Positions 24,401 to 36,400 of a stretch of 64,000 nucleotides of DNA are shown piece after piece. Origin of the DNA: Cymodocea nodosa. Taxonomy: Eukaryota; Streptophyta; Magnoliopsida; Alismatales; Cymodoceaceae. Numbering within the stretch: position 1 is the stretch's first letter; every line of letters begins with the position of its first letter. The notes beneath the pieces are model-generated. The model worked only from the letters and a program-made list of their open reading frames with translations, searched no databases and was not told the origin of the DNA. The stretch lies in the NCBI GenBank assembly GCA_036874045.1, contig CM072344.1, positions 13,984,501 through 14,048,500 on the forward strand, in the 5' to 3' direction. The position numbers were made by a program, and so were the translations under genes.

Positions 24401-27400
24401 TATATCCATTGACGTTGTATGAGGCTTTTACTTGTTTTTTTTGCAGAGGCTTCAACGAAATTTGACGAGACATCATAATGATATTGCTGAAATTCTTGCT
24501 TCTAATGTTGAATCTGTATGCAAGGTATTATATTAATGTTGATAATGGGTTTTTGGTAGAACCTGTTATGCATTTGCAGTTTTATAAAAAATTTGGGTTA
24601 TCCAGAAAAACTGTTTAGGGTTTGTTTGTTTTGCACTGTCTAAAGTACCATCAACTATGGGGTACCATTTTTGTCTGTAACATTTTTTAGTTTAAAATTC
24701 TAGAATACCTGGTCATTGATTTTCTTAATCTGGTTAAGAAGATGTAGACCTCTGGATTTGGATTTTGATGGATGGTGTTGCTCATTGCTTTTGAGAAGAC
24801 TTTGGGTTCTTGGAAGAAAACATTTGGAATAGTTTTCTCAAAGTTTCTGCAATAGTTGTGGTTTTTGTTGGATTCTTATGTCTTTATTATGGCTTTCTTG
24901 AATCTTTTTTTGCCCATTTTATGATTTTCTGGCATCTTTGGCTTGCAGTTTTCTAGTGAAAGAATTAAGGTAAAAAGCTAAAGTTGGAATATTGGTGTTA
25001 CTTTTGAGATGCTTCTGAAACCAAACTTCTGTCATAAAAGTTAGACCCATTGTTTTGAGGAAGAAGAGGGTGGACCTTTTTAAAAGTAAATAAGATACAT
25101 CTGAAGTCCTTGGCGAAGGTGATAATCTCCTTCTGGGAGAAGAATGATTTTCTGGAATCTTTGGGTTGCAGTTTTCTAGTGAAAGAATTATGATAAAATG
25201 CTAAATATGGAATATTGGTGTTACTTTTGAAATGCTTCTGAATCCAAATATCTGTCATAAAAGATAGATCCATTTTTCTGTGGAAGTAAATGTGAATCTT
25301 TTTAAAAGTAAATGAGATACATTCAATGTCCTTGGCAGAGCTGATAATCTTCTCCTAGGAGAGTAACCCATTCTCAAAAAGCCAAATTTTATAAAGTCAA
25401 ATCAACCAAAAAGTGGCATGAAACGTAAGATAGATTTTCTGCTTTGTGTTGGAAGCTTTCCCTCTTGCCGCCCTCTGGAAACTGTTAACTAGCTGGTCCA
25501 GTCATCTTCGATGCACTCCTTTGTGATGACAATCTTGAGTAATTAGGTCCAGAATCTGACTAGTGGGCAATTGTTGAAAAGTTGTGGTGCAGTCTCCTCC
25601 TGTTTGTCATATAAGCACACAGCATTAGTGTCACTGATCCATCTAGCTCTGAGGCACTTTGTGAGTAGTTGATCCTGCAGAAGCAGACACATGAAGCGTT
25701 TAACTTTTGTGGGGCAATTTAGCTCTCCAAACAAAATTTGTGAAGTCCCATTTTTGTAATATACCCTTGTTCTGCAGCAGTCAATCATAGAGCTTCCAAG
25801 TCCCCCAAACACCCTAAGCTCATGAGGTCTCAAGTCCTCTAATCCCTGTCTCTTCCATCAGGCACTTTATTTTCTAGCAGTAGGAGAAGATTGGCTGCCT
25901 CAAACACTTCCTTTGAGATTTAAGTTGCAAGCTACAGCTCCTGAGACCTGCTAATATTATCGTGAACCAAACTGAAGGGGTCTGGAGCTGGAGCAAAAAT
26001 TTTCTTGAAATCGTCAGCAAGAATTCTGTCTTGGCATCATCTTTCTGATCAGAAAGAGGTAGACAAACCATCCTGCACCACCACACACATTAGAAGTAAA
26101 CACAGCCTTTAGCTAACAGCATGTCCAGAAGTAGGAAAATTGAGCTGGAAGGGAAGGAAGATCTTGTTTTCCATACTTAAAATAATTCTCGACCATGGTG
26201 CATCCTCTTGAGCCATCCATCTCCAGTACCTCTTGCCGAGCAGAACTTTTTTAAACAATTCAATATTTTTGATCCCCAAGCCTCCTTTTTTCTACATGCG
26301 AGCATACCATTTTCCAGATGATAAGATGGAAGCACTTGCAATTGGAGTTCCCCTGCCAATGTCACCTCCTGAAGCTTTCCTCGAGCCTATGAACCACACC
26401 TTTAAGAAGAATGAAGACAGACATGTAAAAGATAGGAATGCTGTAAAGAACTCTCTTCAATAGTGTGACTCTTCCCCATAACTCAGAAGCTTGGAAGGCT
26501 AGCACTCGAGCATAGAAGAGAACTTGTTGTCCATGCATCTTCAGTCAGTAGCTTTAGGCCTCCTCCATGATGGTGACAAACCTAATTGATAGGCCACATC
26601 TCCTTTATGTAGTTAAGAACACCTATTACCTTTGTTGGGTTAAGTGGTACAGGTGTGGAGTATGTTACAAGAAACATCGACACTATTCGGAAGGTTTCAG
26701 GTCAGTTCAGACCAAATATCATTATTAAACTTGAGCCTCCTAGCCATTTTCATATGAATGACACTCATCATCACCTTCAAATACTGTATTCCAATCCCAC
26801 CCTCTGAGATGGGTTTAGTTACTTGCCTCTAACATTGACCAAAATTGCACCTTTGGAGGTGCAAAGAATTTTTTTTTGTCCCATGCAAACCACTTATTTG
26901 GAAAATTGTGCAATTCTAGCACCTTCTAGTGGAAAGTCCAGTCAATCATTTTGAAAGCTTTTTAGAAGTTTACCTTGACTTCAGTCCTTTTTTTTGACCA
27001 TGTTTATACTCAACTATCAATTCCTGAGCTGCCACAAACCTTTCCACCAAACTTCTTCCTGGTAGGAATGCAGTTTAAGATTTGATGTATTGGCTTATGA
27101 ATCATACACAAGAGCTTGTTGAGAACTTTAAGTGATAATCTTGAGGGTGGTATTCCTCAAGTTAAACAGCCTAAAGTCACAGGCATCAACGACTCCCCAT
27201 TTTTTAGGAATCAGAGGTATGAAGGACTTCTTTAGAGCTTCAAGATTGGCATTCTTGTCCCACAATTCAAGCAACACCCTCTTCAGATCAGGATACAATG
27301 TGTTAAAAAGTGGTGGAAGAAGATTGATGGGAAACCTTCTTGACCTGGTGCCTTTTCCCCTTTCATACTGAAAACTGGTTGTTTAATGTCATCTTTGTCA

Positions 27401-30400
27401 AACTTCCTCACTAGAAGGTGCTGAGCTGAATTAGAAAGCTTAGGGAGGAAATCTGGGCCCCAGAGAGGTCTGCAACCACATTGATGTTTTAACCTGGTTT
27501 TGAAGAAATTCCCAAGCATATACAGCATGCTTGCACCCTGAGCATGCTCCACTGCCACCCTCATCTGTACATAATTATTCCTTCTCCTAGCATTTTCACA
27601 CTTACGGAAAAATGTTGTATTATTGTTTCCTTCCTTCACGCATATTTGTATTAATTTTGTTGCCATGTTGTCTCCCCTGCAAGACCCAGTGCATTTGAAA
27701 GCTTTGTTGACCTTCAGTTGATTCCTTTAAAAGCCTCGTTTAAGCCATCATTCAGAGGACCATACACCACATTGTAGAGCCATTTCTATCCTGACAATTC
27801 ATTTGGAGCACATTTGAACATGAAAAAGTCCTTCATAATGCTGCTGAAAAAGTCTTTCTCATCATATTTCAACTTCATCATTATTCCTTCTCATCATATT
27901 CAACTTCATCATTGATAATTACCTACATGCACCCTATAATTCTTCCAACCTTTGAACAAAGGCCTTTTTGTGCCCTCAAAAAGCTATTTTGATCAATTGT
28001 GCCCTTTCATTAACTTCCCACCGCTACCAACCTAGGAAAGGAGCTCCCTCATTTCAGAAATTGTTAGAAGGGAAATAGAGGCCAACCTCCTCTCCCTTAT
28101 TGTTAGAAATATGTAGACTCCCCAATGAACACATCCCCCACAGCATCAATTTCAACTTCCATTGATTGTTTAAGTTGATCTTCCATCACATTGACAATCT
28201 TTGTAGCCCTCTAGCTCCATTAAGTTTATAAGCAATCTTCAGAGAAGGCAATTGCCTTAACCTTAGTTTGTTCCTCTGCCTCAAGTGAACACAAATTGTG
28301 CCCCTTGTAGATCAGCTTCATAAAGGTTGAAGAAGATTAACCCAAGGCTTGGGCTTGCAATCCAAATGGGGTTGACACTTAGGAATTACTAAAAGAGAGA
28401 AGCACCTTTTGTGCCCAAGTTTGGCCCACACACACGGGCCAATTCCAGCTTTGCAAGTTGTGTATTGGGCTTACTCTTAAGAGCCTCTAGAGTGGAAAAG
28501 GATCAAGTGAGTATGACTTTTGCAAACCATCAACCACAACATCCTCAATCTAGGACTAGATTGAGGCTGCTTGTCCTCATTAAAATCACCATCTACACTA
28601 TTTTGAATAGAGTTCAAAACACCTTCTATGGACCAAGTAGGAGGCACCTTGTGAGATTCATTGGTAGAAGAGACCCCCTTTAATCTTTCACCATTGATTC
28701 CGACTTCATTTTCTCCAACAATAGCTAAACAAATCTCCACCTCTAATGAAACATTGCCCACCCCCAAACCACCATCTGCTTGCAAAAACTACAACCTCCT
28801 TCCCTATATCTCTTGAAGGCCCATCTCTCTTTGCTTTTGAATAGACAGTGCTGGTCCCCTTCATCTCCCTTGAGTGTGATGACCATCACTAAGAAGTCAA
28901 TGAACAACCTTCACCTAACCAAACTTCACTTGAACCCTATCTTGGTAATGGATGCCAATCCAGAAGTTCTCCCTATCCATTAACTTCTTTCTTTGCAAGA
29001 TAGGCAGAATTGCCCCTGAGGGCTTGTTTATGCATCTGGAATTTGAATTCCGTAAAATTTGAATTCTAACAGAATTTGAATTCTACAGAATTTGACAGAA
29101 ATAATTCAAAATCTGGGCGTTTGTGCACATTCAGGAATTTGACGGATATTGAAATTTAGGTGTTTGTACACATGACAAAATTAAAAGGAATTGAATAGAA
29201 TTGATTTTTAATAAAATTAAGTAATGAATTAAAGTAATTAGTGAAAATGTAATTAAATTATTAATGAATTATTTACATTAATAAATGAACATATTATTAA
29301 AATAAATGTTTATATATCATTTATCAATTAATTAAATGTATCATTATATAAAATAAATCAAAAATTACAGAAATTGATAACTTATACGTTATATTACATA
29401 TTTAAAACAACAAAAGGATAATTATAAATTCTATATTACTCGTAATGATCAAAAAAAGGTATATTACAAAAAATTTACTCATTATGATGTTTGTAATATT
29501 TTCATTCACGACCATCCCACATTACATACATAATATTTTCACAAAATTTATCTGCAATTTCTTTTCTTTGCTCTTACGTGTTGTTTCCAATAGTGTTAAG
29601 TATTTCATATTGTCTTTATATATTTGTAGAGTCTTCAACTTGTATATCACGTTCATCTTCTTGTACTTCATTTTCAAGATCTTGACATAAGTTTGTTTTA
29701 TCTGCTTTACGAATGAAGTTGTGAACTAAAAAACATGCCAACACTATTTTTGCTTGAGTTGTAAAATGAAATGATATATATCCTCGTAATATTGTAAAAC
29801 GATGTTTAACTACTCCAAATGTACGTTCAATTACTGTCCTCAACTGTGAATGTCTATAGTTGAAGTTTTTCACTACATTTGTCAGTTGTCGATTTTCTTC
29901 ATATTCTGATAAGTGATATCGAACACCTCAAAATGGACATATAAACTCAGGTTTATTTGGAAATCCAGCATCAACTAAGTAAAATTTACTTACATGTATT
30001 TGAATATCATTTAAAATAAATTCAATTTTGATTGATAAGTGACATAAAGTTAGATCATAAGTTGTATACCTCGTGACACTTGCAAACCATTGCATTGAGT
30101 TGTCGCATCTTGAAGGAGTCGAGCATCAGCAGTTGAACCTTCCCACCCATTAAGAACATAGGTAAATTCCATATCAAAATTGCATGCAGCCAATACGTTT
30201 TGTGACAATTCACCTTTTCTATTCCTAAATCGGGCATTCTCTTTTTCATAAATTGTGGCTTTAATGTGTGCACCATTAATAGCACCTATACAATCCTACT
30301 CATACCAAAAACAAATTTAATTAATATATAAATGAATAACATGAAATATCAAAATAGAAATAAAGATTGAAGTGTGTACCTTGAAATATGGATAAACATT

Positions 30401-33400
30401 TACATCATTCTGAATTTGATTGTGTGTAGCAATTTCATGTTTAGTTAGAAGTATATCACCTATTTTTAATATAGCATTTATTATTTCATTGAAATATGTA
30501 CTGATAGTCCATGTTGATTGATGAAAATGCTCTCTAGTTACTTCGTACCTTTGATTTTGTTCAACTGTCACTAAAAAAATAGCAAGTTTATCCTCTACAC
30601 TCATATTTCTACTATCTGATATTACTTTCATATTTCTTAATAATCTACAAAATTGTGAAAAAATATATTGACTCATTCAATAAATTTTCTTGCAGTTGTA
30701 TGCTTGATATGGTGATGATGAATTTAACAATCTTTGTACATATTCTGCTCTTTCCGTACTGTATATACGAGTGGTGGTTGTTTGAATCCCATTTATAGTA
30801 ATTCCGCTTAGAAATTGCCATGTTCCCAATATAACTTTTCTTTTTTTCTTCCTTCGTTCTTCGTCTTCATTAATAATGGACATAGACGTCTTAATAAATT
30901 CCAGTCCCTGCATCTGTACCTATCATACCAATTATGATTTAATAAAAAAAACATAATAATAGCATACAATCCAAAACCATGCATACATCAACAAAATGTT
31001 TACACCATGTTACATAAGGATAACACAAGTTCAATAAATTCAAACATGTTCAATAAAATTTAAATTTTTAAATGAAAAAAGCACATCATTTCAAATTAAA
31101 CTTCAACCATGAAGTTCTCATATTCGGTGGTAGACGCCTAAATTGATTCTTCTTTGATTCTATCTCTAATAATTGCATTGCCTTGTATTTTTCTTCTTCT
31201 ATAAGATTTGTAAGTGAAAGTAAAATAGTGAGAACATCATCTTCTTCACGATCTTTTTTCTCTAACAATTCCATCTTCCTCTTTATGTATGTTAATTTTC
31301 TTTCTTCATTACGTTGTGTAAATGCCATCTTTTCCTTTTGGATCGATATCATGTTCTCTTGTAGTTGTATGACACGCTCTGTGTATGCCATTTTCCTCGA
31401 ATTTTCTTCCATATCCTCACTAAAATAATTCATAAGTGATACACCAAGATTGTTCATTGTAGTTGTCATAAGTTGCTGTGATTCAACATGTGGACGTGGA
31501 CGTTTTCCTTTCCTGCATGAGTCTACATCATTCAAACTAGGAGAAGGAGCTTGAGTAGGAAAAGGATCTTGCGTTTCAGCCTCAAATTTCATAGTATTTT
31601 GTGTAGGAGGTACATTATCAAGGTCATTTGTATCTTCATTCAAGTTCACAGCTGCTCTCAGATTTGTTATACTCATTTTAGTTGAGACTGTTGCAAGATT
31701 TCCTTCAAATATTATTTGAAGTTGGTCATATATAGGACATGCTTTACCCTTGTACTGTGTACACTCTAGATGAACCTATTAGGAAAAAATATATTAGTAC
31801 AAATTATAAATTAATCAAATGTTAAATTTAAATTTGTAAAAATTCAACTAACTATAACAAATTCATCCCAAACTTCTTTTGCGATATCAGTATGTGCATG
31901 AATGTAGTTCCATCTCCAACCATTTTGTGCACCAATCTTGGTATAAATTTTGTACATTTGTCGCTATATTTTCATTCGACTATCAATATTTTTCTTTTGG
32001 ATGTTACCTCCTGTTTCTTTATTGTAATCATCAATTACCTTCAGCCAAGTATCAACTCGTATCTTTCCATCAGGAGTTTTACCATTACCCTCCTTAATAG
32101 CATCGCACACCCTTCTTAATATCTTTTCATCCACTTGAACACTCCAACTAAAATAAGATCTTCCACATCTTTTCTTATTTTCCATTTCCTATGAATACAT
32201 ATATAAACATAATATAAAATGCACCATAACATAACATAGAGATGGACATTTCCATAAACATTAGATTCACAATATACACCTATCTACAAATGAATATACT
32301 TTAGCAAGATAAATATCTAGGTATTGTAAATGGTAGTGATTAATGTAGGTTGTGTAAATTTATATATTTGTGCATGGAAAATACTTTTGCACCATCAACA
32401 GTATTACAAATTATTTTGCATTAATGCAATTTCAGCCATAAGAAAGTAACATTCGAATGTGAAAATATATTTTGCACCATCAATAGTATTACAGTAATAC
32501 TCTGTGAAGAAAGTAGCATTGGAATGTATACCTTTCACTAGTGAAGTTACTGTTGAAGATGGTGCAGGCGAGTACGAGGCCGAACATGTAGGTGTTGGGG
32601 CCGAGCATGGGTGCCGACGAGCGTGAGGGGGAATGAACTGCGATGCGGGCGAGAGCAACGGTGTAGGCGAGGCATGGGTGAGGGCAATGGTGCAGGTGAG
32701 TGTCAGGGTCGAGCGTGAGGGGGCGACTGTCGGAAAATGAATTCCGACCTTTTAGGTTGGGAATTTCCCAAGCTTTACACATGGTTGGAGGAATTTGAAT
32801 TCCAAACGGCACAAACACCTTATCACTTGGAATCTGACGGAAAATTTTTTTAATTCCATCAGATTCCGAGTGCACAAACCCCCTCTAAGAGTTTGACCTG
32901 AACTAGCACAACATTACTCCAAACCAAATGTAGGCCTCCTACTTCCATCAATCTTCTAAATGAACCCACCAACTTCATTCCACTTGTCAGGCAGGATGCC
33001 CAACAAATGCATCCACACGTTTGGCCATGGCATTGCAAGCTTGGTGGCCAACTTGCTTTGCTGCTCATAGAAAACTAGTTTCTGGTATCCCTCCCTCGTA
33101 ACCTCTTCTTTCAGGAGTTGCTCCCTCCACGGTGCATTAAGGGAGGCCACCAAGAAGTCAAAACTGTAGGGCTGACAAACCCACCAACTAACTTTAGTGC
33201 CCCATTTCTTCTGAATATGGCCCATAACTATATTTTTGTTACCACTGTCAAGCATACTACTGATACAGCATGCCATTAATTGCTCCCCATAAACTGTAAT
33301 TTCTTGACACCATGTTTCTTCCACAAGGATGGAGTCCAATTCTCTGTTGTCCATGTCAGACCCCAACCCTCCCTGCCATTGGTAATCATCCACAAGTCTT

Positions 33401-36400
33401 TTGACTCTCACCTTCTGGTTTTGAATGTTACAGGCATGGCTTTGATGACCTACCCTGTAGTCAACAAACAATAGGGTCATAACATGAGGTCACCTGGTGC
33501 CAAACACCTAAACACTTCAAGCATTTGTTGAATTTCCACCGTCTGCCCTCTCCTTGATCATTGTCCCACCAGAGACCTAAGAAGGTTCCAACAAGCCATC
33601 TATCAAGGAAGACCCTTCTGGCCACCACTCTTTTTTCCTTGATCGCATCACCACTTTAGTCACCCTCAGGCATAAAACACTCAAAGCCTGAGGCCTGTTG
33701 GATGTGCTATCAGGTTGGGAAAATATATAAAAGCTAGATCCATTTTACATTCTATGTTTTAGCATGAAATGGGTAATCATGGGCTCTTTGGAGAAGCACA
33801 CTTAAAGACTGATATATAAAAAATTCAAATGCTCAAATGAAGAAAAAACACGTCATGTTCCTGAATAATAAGCTGCTGATATATTATTGAATTTTTATTT
33901 CTGTGTTATTTTTTCATTCATTTGTAAGAATTTTCTTCCCAGAAGAATAACATTCATCCGAACTTGAACAACCTTCAAGTTAAAGCTGTATTCATATACA
34001 TTCTCCATATCGATGCATCACTTTGCTTGCCCTGCTTGTGTTGACAATTTCAATATATTATTATTTATGCTCTTTTGGCATGCAAAACATGGCACATTGG
34101 TTGGTGCATATCTTTATTACCGACATTGGTTCCTTTCTTCTTTTTAGGTTAGGTGCGATAATAAATTATGGTATGCTATATGCTGATTTTAAGTGTCAAA
34201 ACATAGTTCTGTTGACTTGGTTATGTAAAGTTATCTTAAGTTTAATTTCTTTCAGGGTTTGCTTGGCCCAATGGTGTTGATGAGTCCTAACGTGGTTGTC
34301 CAACATGCTGCAATGGCTTCACTATCAACATTGATGACCATAGCACCTAATGAAACATTTGTTGTGTTTCAAAATGTGTGTTTTATAAAGTTCTTTGTTT
34401 GTATGGTTTTGAAATTCCTTATGTTTATTGATTGAAATTATTTCTGTTTTACCTTTTCTTTCTCAGCAAGTTAGACAGCTTCCTGACATTCATCTCCATG
34501 AAACACTTTCTGAGAGTGATATAAAGGTAATGTGTTTTTCATTTTGTCTGAATGATTATTTGTAGTCATGAAACTTCATCAAAAAGCTGTATGTTTCCCT
34601 TATTCTGAAATTTATTTGAGATGAAAGAAAATATTCTTTTCTTTTTGTCCTGATTCTCTGAGGCCTACATACAGATTTTTTATACCCCAGAAGGAATTCT
34701 CTCCAACGAACATGGTGTTTATGTCGCAGAAACTGTTGCTACAAAAAATAAAAAACTCTCCAAAGGCCGTTTCAAAGTTTATGATGCTCAAGATGAGATT
34801 GTATGCATCAACAACTCTCGTTGTTGCTTTGCTATTTTTTCACATGTAATAAAATTAAGAAAACTGTTTTTGTTGAAAGGAAACTGCCAGACCAGCTCTT
34901 GTGGCACAGAAGGAACCTAGAAGGAGGGATGCTGCAAGTGTGGGAAAAAGAGATGGGGCAAAGGCTACTAGAAAAAGCGGCAAGTTTTTAGCTTTCCACT
35001 CATGGTCTTGTTTATAGTTTCTATTTGGACTACTAGTATATTTGCATTGATCAATTCATGCAGACAAGGGTAAGACAGCTAAAGAGGAAGCTCGTGAATT
35101 GCTCCTTGGAGAAGAATCTTGTATACGTGAAAATGTACAGAGTATACAGAGGAATATATCTATCATTCTTGCGGCTCTTGGTGAGATGAGTGTGGCCAAT
35201 CCTGTATTTGCTCATGGTCAACTCCCTACATTGGTGAGAGTTTCATTTTAAGCCCATATTTACTGGAGAATATTGTTTTTCCTGGTTGTTTTATCTTTTT
35301 GTAAATTTCCCTTTTGGCATCTGAATGCTGTATCACATACTGAACTTAAGGTGTCACAGTAAATTTGATGCTTCTGATTTCTGAAATTTATCAGTTTCAC
35401 ATTTTAAATAAGATTTTTAAAAAAGATTATCATCTTAAATTGTTTAGCAAATTCTAGAAAAGATTTCCTTCATTCATTACCATTGCTCGGTACCTTTGTC
35501 ATTTAAATGGATGGTTTTTTCCAATTGTTAATGATTTTTTTGTTTCACATGGGAAAATTTTCAACAATTAGAAAATGATTTACAGATTCCCTAAAGGCAG
35601 GAAGAAAAGGAACACAAGTAAATTGAAGGCAGGAAACTTTTTGTCATGAAAATGCTAGATTTCTGATGGGCAGGACGTTGCTCTTTATAGTTGTCTATGA
35701 AAAAAATTTTATGGTGTCTGCTTTTCATCAACCCACGTTTGGGAATGATGGTTGGGTATGTTAAATGAACACATTGATATTGAACTATATTACAAGTATT
35801 GTATAAGGGAAAGAGTACCATGCGATCTTTGATGGTGGCTTTGGCTGGCTTTTATTTGGATTATTTTCTTCTTGTTTGACTTTGTCACCTAGTTGAGCTT
35901 GTTTCTTTTCTTGTAGAACTTTCTATATTTTGGTTTTCTTCCCTTTACTTATTTGGTATGTGTTATTATCGTCCATGATCACCTCCAAAGGGTTATTATT
36001 GAATTTGTGTTTAAGATGCTTAAAAAAACTTAAAGTAACATGGATAAGCAGTGTTTTTTCCCTGCTTTGAAATTTTTTTTGTTTTACTAATATGTCAGGT
36101 GAACTTTGTCTTTCCGTTACTCCATTCACCAATTGTGAGCAGTGCAGCCTTTGAAGCTATCTTAAAACTTGCCCAGTGTTTGGCACCCCCGCTATGTGAT
36201 TGGGCACCTGATATTGCTGCTTCATTATGCTTAATCTCTGATAAGGATTTAGACATAGAATCAGAATTGATGTCCACCACTGCTGGTTCAGAGAGCCATC
36301 AGAAACCATTTAAGGGTATTTTTGAACGAGTAACAGAAGGCCTATCAATTTCTTGTAAAACTGGTCCACTTCCAGCAGATTCCTTCACTTTTATATTTCC

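Larger units (their letters stand above)
21559..24446 (+). other. GCN1 intron, 2.9 kb, repeat-rich
   Basis: Bases 21559-22490 are plain AT-rich intron. Then come the ATG-rich minisatellite, the 37-bp repeat pair and a LINE scrap, listed separately. Confidence 0.85.
29018..32885 (-). mobile_element. PIF/Harbinger DNA transposon, nearly complete
   Basis: Terminal inverted repeats GAGGGCTTGTTTATGCATCT (left) and GAGGGGGTTTGTGCACTCGG (right, reverse complement) bound a 3.87-kb element with two genes on the minus strand: a DDE transposase and a Myb/SANT-like DNA-binding protein, the usual pair of this superfamily. Flanking bases read TGA on the left and TAA on the right, so the expected 3-bp duplication (TWA) is imperfect. 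Below the ends it repeats gtttgtgcacat-type strings. It lies inside ORF1 of the LINE at 25380-33720 and is therefore younger than it. Confidence 0.93.
25380..33720 (-). mobile_element. L1-type LINE, split by a PIF/Harbinger insertion
   Basis: Minus-strand LINE in two parts (33720-32886 and 29017-25380). The 5' part has two zinc knuckles ([14 protein letters not shown] near 33500 and a [10 protein letters not shown] near 33450), followed by a DUF4283-like region ([34 protein letters not shown]). The 3' part has the ORF1 tail (28785-28477) and RT N-terminus ([20 protein letters not shown] near 27620, [13 protein letters not shown] near 27310). It continues with RT core ([20 protein letters not shown] near 26990), [11 protein letters not shown] near 26270 and zf-RVT ([18 protein letters not shown] near 25600). 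Stops and shifts are numerous. Ends are approximate; the element without the insertion is about 4.5 kb, so the endonuclease is reduced or lost. Confidence 0.85.
24525..34255 (+). other. GCN1 intron, 9.7 kb
   Basis: Almost filled by a minus-strand LINE that was split by a PIF/Harbinger DNA transposon. Bases 24525-24900 and 33730-34255 are plain intron. Confidence 0.85.
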
